Part shown: piece by piece, positions 57,788-64,000 of the stretch
Numbering within the stretch: the stretch's first letter is position 1
Layout: every line of letters begins with the position of its first letter
DNA from: Talpa occidentalis
Taxonomy: Eukaryota > Chordata > Mammalia > Eulipotyphla > Talpidae
Assembly (NCBI RefSeq): GCF_014898055.3
Contig: NW_023601104.1
Span: 74,383,106 to 74,447,105 of the forward strand
Direction of reading: 5' to 3'
Length of the DNA stretch: 64,000 nt
Program-made: the position numbers and the translations under genes
The notes under the pieces: generated by a model
Seen by the model: the letters and a program-made list of their open reading frames with translations, nothing else
Databases searched by the model: none
Told to the model about the DNA's origin: nothing

Positions 57788-58003
57788 GCATGAAACAGTA
57801 TAAAGATTATGGACTTTGAAATTTGATAGACTCCATTTAACATTCAGTTCCATGACTTACTGTGCTGTGTAACTTCTTACAACCTTAGTTTCCCATTCTG
57901 CCAAATGTAGGTGACAGTGCTTTATAGGACTATTGAGAAGATTAACATGAAATTCTTTTATAGAGCACTTGGCACATAGGAGAGGCTATTAAATGTTAGT
58001 TTT
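57788..58003 (+). repeat. MIR fossil
   Basis: 'aaagattatggactttgaaatttgatagactcc', 'catgacttactgtgctgtgtaacttcttacaaccttagtttccc', 'tataggactattgagaagattaacatg', 'agagcacttggcacataggagaggctattaaatgttag': the full MIR order. Confidence 0.8.
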
Positions 58004-59599
58004 TTTCTCCTTAGAGTAAATGTAGGAAGGAGGAACAGTTAATTATTACTGTAGACTTCTTCAGGGAGGGAATGGCTTTCTATGTATGCCTGGATGCTGA
58101 CTACGACTTTGATATATGTTACATGGATTCCAACGGTTTTTTCTACTTTTAAGGAACTTGAGCAAGAACTCAAAGGAATAAACGGTGGGGAAAGCTGCAA
58201 GTTTACTTATAGAAATTAGCATGGTGCACTGTTTTTAGGAAAACAGTTTGGATCTTCAAAAAAATTTTTTTTAGCAGTAGGAAAGTAAAAATAAAGAAAA
58301 AAAAAAAAGAACCAACAGAAAATCTAACCCATAGTAGAAATATACTTCCTTAGGCTATTCCTATTTACTGCCATGACTAATAAATTTGGGAAGGCCTGTG
58401 GAAAATTCCTGTGGGCTGATATTTTCCTAACCACTATTCAAAACTACTTTAAGTTGATATTCTAAGCTGATCATTTTGTTAATATTAAACTCTAGAACAT
58501 GTCCCCAAGTTTCCAAGAATTTGCTGAATTGTTTTTCTCTGTTATCTGTTTCTTTCAGTTACTTCCATTTTTTCTTTTTCATCCTATAAAAACTGATTCC
58601 CTAAGATTTTTAAGTGATTGATAATGTGAAAGTAAAAAGATTATGTCTTTCTGGTTCACATTTAGTAAGAATACTTGTCAAGGCTTAGTAAAATATATAA
58701 ATAATGTACCTTTTATATTGCTTTTGGAGGGAGATTCTAAACGTAAGCATTTTATTTCATTGAGATTAAAATTTGTCCTAATGAGGTTTTAAAAAAATTG
58801 TTAGTTTTTGTACTATTAATAATCAGATAGCTTTCTAGATTGACTTTGTATAGTTTCTTGAGTAGGTAACTTTTATGTACTCTTTAGGCATATTTTCTAA
58901 TATTATTTGCATTTGTTTTTGAAGTTCTGGAGTATTGTAAGAAAAAATAAGACTCATAGAGAAGAGTTATTATTCCTGAAAATGACAAAGGCCAGAAATG
59001 GGAAAAACAAAATCACGTATTATCTTTGAAATCTGATCTCAATTTTTTAAAAAAAATCCTTTTCCTCTGTCTCTTATACCTATCAGTTGGAAATCTCTCT
59101 TCTCTGTGATACATTTTCATAAAATTTTTTTCTTGTTTTGATACTAGAATTACATTGAGTTCATAAATTGAGAATTTGCATGTTTGTAATATTGAATGTT
59201 TTCATTCATGAAAATAGTTTATATAGTTAGTCCCTTTTCAATATAGTTTCATTTCTAGAGGTTATGTACATCTGTTAGATTTATTCATGGGTTTTTAGTA
59301 GTTTGGGCAGTTATTACTATATAGTCAAATGGTTTTCTCTATATATGTATAGCTTTTGAGTCCAGCAAGTTTGGCTTATTTGCTTATTAATGTAGTTTTC
59401 AGACTTTCTTGGTTTTTCCAGAGAGAGAATCATATATGTAGCAGCAATGTTTCTTTTCATTTCCAAATCTCATACGTCTTTATTCTTGAAGAGAAGTGGT
59501 GATAATGGGACTTTGTTTTGTTCCTGATTTAAGGAGACTGCTTTTAATGCATCATTTTTCATGTTAGAAAGTTTCTTTTGTTGCTGGTTGAAAAGTTGA
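58004..59599. other. Unique AT-rich stretch
   Basis: No repeat or exon recognised. Part (about 59040-59580) has the T-rich antisense look of old L1 ORF2 ('ttcctgatttaaggagactgcttttaatgcatcatttttcatgttag') and may be an ancient L1. Confidence 0.4.
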
Positions 59600-59990
59600 T
59601 GTAAGTAGAGCCATTGAAAAATGGGGTCTGGTCAGCCACTGCAGAAAATCCACTTTGCCTTTTGTGTAAAATGGGCTAGACTCTAGGACTGGGCCAAATT
59701 GTCAACATCCTATGAAACCAGAAGAACAAGAATATCCTGTTTGGGAGGACTGGTAACAGTTGACTTTTACCTATTTTTACCTGTGACTCCTCCACCTGAG
59801 CCTTTTATCTTGTGACTCTTTCACCAGACCATACCTCATTTTCTTTTACTTTCTTAAAAATGCCCCTAAACTGTCCCTCTTTGTTGTGTCTTGCAGAGCA
59901 AGTCCCTGCTCCCTGTATTACAATTCTTTGTTCCCAAATAAATGCACTTTGCCTTTTTAGTGACGTCCTGACTTTTTAGGTTTATACTGG
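59600..59990 (+). mobile_element. Possible LTR remnant
   Basis: Starts near TGTAAGTAGAGCC and contains 'cttaaaaatgcccc' (possible TATA region) and, about 80 bp later, 'ccaaataaatgcactttgcc', a typical LTR polyadenylation context. The 3' boundary and any target duplication are unclear. Confidence 0.4.
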
Positions 59991-60083
59991 ATTGGTGGAT
60001 ATTTTTTAATGAATGATAATGAAAAAATTCATATTCATATTACACATTTATATTTACATATTCATAGAATATTTAAAAAAATC

Positions 60084-60662
60084 TGTTAGTGGAACAATCT
60101 ATCCCCTGAAGTTTTTACAGACTCCACCCATCTCCCTGCTGAAGAGATCTCAGGCTCTGAGAACTATAACTCTCACCATGCCATGAACCTGAAGGCCTGA
60201 ATGGGGGCTGCTGGAAGTAGGGGTGGAGTTAAGTGGTCATGCTTGGCTTATAACTGAACACATGCATGCTCAGACTCTTTTGCTTTTTTAGCTCTGTCTT
60301 GCACTCTGGTACTGCTGGGAGGTACTTGGGGAGGAGGCATGAGGAGAGACATGTAGAGCTACTTGGAAGTTACATGTGTGAAGGACACATGGGGAGGCTG
60401 CTCCTGGTCCTTGGCAGAGACAATGGCAGCTGTTGTCTGGAATTTCGAATCTCTCTTGTCTCAGCTCTCTGGGTCCTGCTAACTTCTTTCTTGTGGTTTT
60501 CCACCAGAAGTTACCTTAGACTTGTGGCAAACTTCTGGGCTGAACCTATTTGACTTGGCATTTGCCTGCTAGGGGATTGGTAATTTTGGGAGTCTACAGT
60601 ATTTGAAAGCCTTTCTTGTTTTCTCTCTCTATGCACACCAATTCTATTAAAAATCTTCAACA
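60084..60662 (+). mobile_element. Possible LTR remnant
   Basis: A 579-bp GC-richer segment with TGTT at its start and AACA at its end. It has a possible TATA word ('ggcttataactgaac', about 60244-60258) and 'tattaaaaatc' near the end. No clean target duplication. The 95-codon frame at 60266-60553 has no recognisable domain. Confidence 0.35.
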
Positions 60663-60817
60663 CTAAGAGTATGCTTTATTTGATTTTGTGCATGCAGATG
60701 GCCAAGACCTTAGATCATGCACCCCTTAACAGTTTAGGGTCCTGGGGTACTTTCAGACTCATGCTCACATATCAAGATAAATCAAATGAGTTTTCTCTTT
60801 TATTCTCTCTCTCTCTC

Positions 60818-60930
60818 TTTTTTTTTTTTTGGTGGGACCCTTGCCGGCGGCCAGGTAACGAACCAGCGCTGCAGGGGCTGTGGGCAGCATCACAGCCCAG
60901 CGCTCAACCTCTGCGCCACCAGGGGAGGCC
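60818..60930 (-). mobile_element. Short SINE (tRNA head only)
   Basis: Minus-strand element of about 100 bp: the SINE head from 'ggggaggccc' (60930) to 'ggtgggaccc' (60831), then directly a poly-A tail (T run on the plus strand, 60818-60830). It ends at the same point as the copy at 62012-62120. It lies in the A tail of the full SINE that follows. Confidence 0.85.
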
Positions 60931-61203
60931 CTCTTTTTTTTTTTTTTTTAAAGATTTATTTATTTATATAAGAACTGGGGTATAGGCCAGATACACGGGA
61001 GGGTGAGAGGATTCACCAGAGACAGAGAGGGGAACAGAACAGGCAGACTGACAATATATTGCTGAGGGGAGCAGTGGGCATGGCAGGAGAGGTCTGCTGC
61101 GCCATGTGGGATTCTCGCCGGCCTGCCGGGATTGAACCCACGCTACAGAGGCTGTGGACAGCGTCACAGTGCGGCGCTCAACCCCCTGCACCACCAGGGA
61201 GGC
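60931..61203 (-). mobile_element. tRNA-derived SINE, intermediate subfamily
   Basis: Full-length minus-strand SINE. The duplication tctcttttattctct lies at 60794-60808 and 61206-61220, enclosing both this SINE and the short one, so the short SINE was inserted into this element's tail later. Confidence 0.9.
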
Positions 61204-61311
61204 TCTCTCTTTTATTCTCTTAATGTGGTGAATGTATTTATGGATTTTCTGGTGTTAAACTATTCTTGTATCTCCAGACAAGCACTAGTTGGTTATTTAA
61301 ATATGATATAG

Positions 61312-61563
61312 GGCTCAGGCGGTTGAGCACAGCACTGTGAAGCGGTCCACAGCCTCTGCAGCATGGGTTTGATCCTGGCTGGCCGGGGAGATACCCACAT
61401 GGTGCGGCAGACCTCTCCTGTCTCGCCCGCTGCTCCCCTCAGTAGTATATTGTCAGTCTGCCTGTTCTGTTCCCCTCTCTGTCTCTGGTGAATCCTCTCA
61501 CCCTCTTGCACATCTGGCCTATACCCCAGTTCTTATATAAATAAATAAATCTTTTAAAAAAAG
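61312..61563 (+). mobile_element. tRNA-derived SINE, 5' end shortened
   Basis: Plus-strand SINE with target duplication atgatatag (61303-61311 and 61564-61572). The usual start 'ggcctccctggtggcgca' is missing; it begins at about 'ggctcaggcggttgag', so the insertion lost roughly 15 bases and part of the A box. Tail shows AAATAAATC, TTTT and A run. Confidence 0.9.
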
Positions 61564-61935
61564 ATGATATAGTGCTAGATTTCTTTTGTTAATATTTTGT
61601 TTAAGAATGCCATGTGATTTTTCATTCTACCTTTCTAGAGCATATAGAATGAAATTGGTAGCTTTTCCTCATATTCAATTAACTGGAAAAATTGTATAAC
61701 AAAAGATTTATCCCAGATTTTTCAGAAATAAATATATATTACTTTTAAATTAGAAAAAAATGTACAATAATTATGGATAAGATATTTTTACAACAGATTA
61801 AACTGATTATTTTGCCATAGTGATATATTTTTTTCATACGGTAGTTGCATTTTCTTCCTCTAGGTTTATAAGTTAAAGGGCTGATGGTTGTCAACTAGTT
61901 TGCTAAGTGATAAGAAGAAGCTTTGACACTTTAGG

Positions 61936-63525
61936 TATTTTATTTATTATTATATTTTTGAGGTGACATTGGTTTACAACACTGTATATAATTAAGAGGT
62001 ATAGAATAAGGAGCCTCCCCTGGTGGCGCAGTAGTTGAGCGCTGGGCTGCGAGGCTGCCCACAGCCTCTGCAGCGTGGGTTCATTCCCCAGCGAGAGTCC
62101 CACCAAAAAAAAAGAAAAAAGAGGTGTAGAATAAGGTATATGTTACTATAACACATCTACCATGAAGGCATCCATAGCCCTCCACCATAATACATCGTGT
62201 CCCCTCCCTGCCTTTGTCTCCCTTCTCTTCTTCCCCTTATGGTAGCCTCACTTCTACAGTTAGATTTCTAGGGTTGTGATTGGCTTAGTTTTATCTGACG
62301 CTTTGATTTCTTTCTCGATATTCTACATATAAGTGACACCATTATTTGTCTCCTGGTTTATCTTGCTTAGCATAATCCCTTCCAGCTCATCCATATTGGC
62401 ATAAGCATCAAATGTTTATTTTCTTTTTTTGCTGAGTAGTATTCCATTTGTTTATATATTACATCTTCCTAATATACTCATCTAACTTTGGGCATTTAGC
62501 TTGTTTCCATAGCTTGGCAATTATGAAAGAACTACAGTGCACATAGAAGTCTGTATAGCACTTCAAATTAATGTTTTTGCATTCTTCAAGCAGATATTTA
62601 GGAACAGAATTGCTCGATCATATGACAGATCTATTTTTAATATTTTGAGAAACCTCCAGACTGTTTCCATAGAGGTTGGACCAGTCTACATTCCCATCAA
62701 AAGTGTAGGAGTATTCCTTTTTCTCCACATCCTCACCAACACTTGTTTCTGTTCTTTTTGATATGGGCCATTCTCACAAGTGTGAGATAGTACTCATTGG
62801 AATTTTGATTTGCATTACCCTGATGATAAGTAATGATTTTTTCTTGTGCTTATTGGCCATCTGTATGTCTTCTTTGGAGAAGAGTCGATGTAGCTTTTCA
62901 TTTGTTGTTGTTGTTATTGGTTTGTTTTTTTTTTTTTTTGTATTTTGTTGAGTTGTGTGAGTTTTTTGTACATCTTGGGTACTAGTCCCTAGTCAGATGT
63001 ATGGTGAACAAATATTTTCTCCAACTCAGTAGAGTGTCTTTTTGTTTTAGTGACAATTTCTTCTGCCATGTAGAAGTTTTTTTAGTTTGAAGTAGAGCCC
63101 AATTGTTTATTTCTCTCCTATTTTTTCTTACTGTTGATGATGAATCCAACGAAGATATTACTGAAACCTATGTCATGGATATTTTGCCTATGTTTTCTTC
63201 TATGTATTTTATGGCTTCAGGTCTTACATCCAAGTCTTTCATCCATTTTTAGTTAATTTTTGTGTATGCTGTGAGATAGTGGTCTAGTTTCAGTCTTTTG
63301 ATTAACTATCCAGTTTTTTCAGTACATTTGTTGAAGAGGTTTTCCTTTTCCAGCGTATACTCTTGGCTCTTTTGTGATAGATTAACTGCCATATATGTGT
63401 GGGTTTATTTCTGAGCCATCAATTCCATTTTATGGGTCTGTGCATCAGCTTTTGTTCCAGCACCATACTGTTTTGATTATTATAGCTTTGTAGTATAGAA
63501 TGAAGTCTGGGAATGTGGTACTCCA
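61936..63525 (-). mobile_element. Older L1 3' part (1.5 kb), interrupted by a short SINE
   Basis: Antisense L1: 3' UTR of a different, older type (61936-62330, 'gaggtgacattggtttacaacactgtatataa'), then ORF2 to about 63525 with many frame breaks. The recognisable Cys-rich region and the 'cagtttttt..agtacatttgttgaagagg' (…NKCTEKTG-type) part are diverged. No intact frame longer than about 75 codons. The old family contrasts with the open young copies. Confidence 0.85.
62012..62120 (+). mobile_element. Short SINE (tRNA head only)
   Basis: About 90 bp of SINE head ('ggtggcgcagtagttgagcgctgggctgcgag', then 'gcgagagtcccacc') directly followed by an A-rich tail. Target duplication gaggtatagaataagg (61996-62011) and gaggtgtagaataagg (62121-62136), one mismatch. 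Same 3' boundary (GTCCCACC then A) as the copy at 60818-60930. Confidence 0.9.
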
Positions 63526-63792
63526 TTGTTTAATTTGAAGTATTTTAAAGTCTTAGGATTCACAATGAAGAAAATATTGGGCAAATAGTGTCACTAAGAC
63601 CTGCTGTATTTTGCTAACTTGTCACCAGTTCTCTTAACATCTGTGTAATAATAACTTTGCTATTGTTACTTATTGCAGTCTTCCATTTTACCCTTTACAT
63701 AGCCCATATTAATAATTCAGTATTGCAGTAATGTGCACTAGGTCCATTTGAGTAGTTCTTTCTCTTTCCAATCCCCTTACAAAATCTGTTAC
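63526..63792. other. Unique stretch
   Basis: No repeat or exon recognised between the old L1 and the last SINE. Confidence 0.45.
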
Positions 63793-64000
63793 TTTTTTTT
63801 TAAAGATTCATTTATTTATGCATACAAGAGGTAGGGTACAGGCCAGAGGTGTGGGGGGTGAGAGGATTCACCAGAGACAGAGTGCGGAACAGAGCAAAGT
63901 ACACTGCTGAGGGGAGCAGTGGGCGAGTCAGGAGAGGTCTGCTGTGCCATGTGGGTTGCTCCCTGGCTGGCCAGGAATCAAACTCAAACTCGTGCTGCAG
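63793..64000 (-). mobile_element. tRNA-derived SINE, old subfamily, cut by window end
   Basis: Minus-strand SINE, tail at 63793 and body up to the window edge, where the head would follow. Markers 'gcatacaagaggtagggtacaggccagaggtgtgg' and 'gttgctccctggctggccaggaatc'. Confidence 0.9.

Noticed and set aside
60266..60553. 95-codon plus frame as a candidate exon
   Set aside because: Lies in an LTR-like segment, has no recognisable domain and no convincing splice sites with neighbours in frame.

Overview
This window is non-coding mammalian nuclear DNA, built mostly from layered retroposons. I found no host protein-coding exon, rRNA or tRNA gene, CRISPR array or bacterial or viral operon. Nearly all open frames are pieces of LINE-1 (L1) ORF2, translations of SINE or LTR sequence, or chance frames in AT-rich DNA. 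The placental-mammal signature is clear: L1 ORF2 3' ends with target-site duplications, MIR and L2 fossils, old DNA transposons, LTRs, and a lineage-specific tRNA-derived SINE. The SINE head starts near GGGCCTCCCCTGGTGGCGC and has A and B boxes, and the tail carries AATAAA and TCTTT signals. It resembles what I remember of the Rhin-1 type SINE of horseshoe and leaf-nosed bats, so a rhinolophoid bat is my best guess (about even odds, not verified by any search).

Layout. 0-8 kb: a 42-bp inverted repeat around a SINE and a 5'-truncated L1, then several SINEs. 8-15 kb: mostly unique AT-rich DNA with MIR, L2 and older L1 fossils and a strong CTCF-like motif near 10.45 kb. 15-24 kb: dense L1, including a 2.3-kb young copy with a 673-codon open ORF2 remnant and a 3' transduction, plus long L2 remnants and a TA-flanked DNA transposon. 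24-36 kb: head-to-head SINEs, several L1 generations and a second L1 3' transduction. 36.4-48.4 kb: a stretch without any SINE or young L1, holding candidate conserved non-coding elements, a solo LTR with a 5-bp target duplication, and a ~97% identical inverted repeat around it. 48-60 kb: SINE, L1, a ~0.53-kb direct duplication 2.5 kb apart, and L2, MIR and LTR fossils. 60-64 kb: SINE clusters, including a short tRNA-head-only SINE form seen twice, and a long old L1.

Functionally this is intergenic or deep intronic DNA. The sequence shows transposition history (L1 machinery and the SINEs it mobilises) and perhaps some cis-regulatory elements. No new multi-gene system is present. The best leads are the two 3' transductions, the short SINE form, the 53/55-kb duplication and the 41-42-kb inverted repeat with its LTR.
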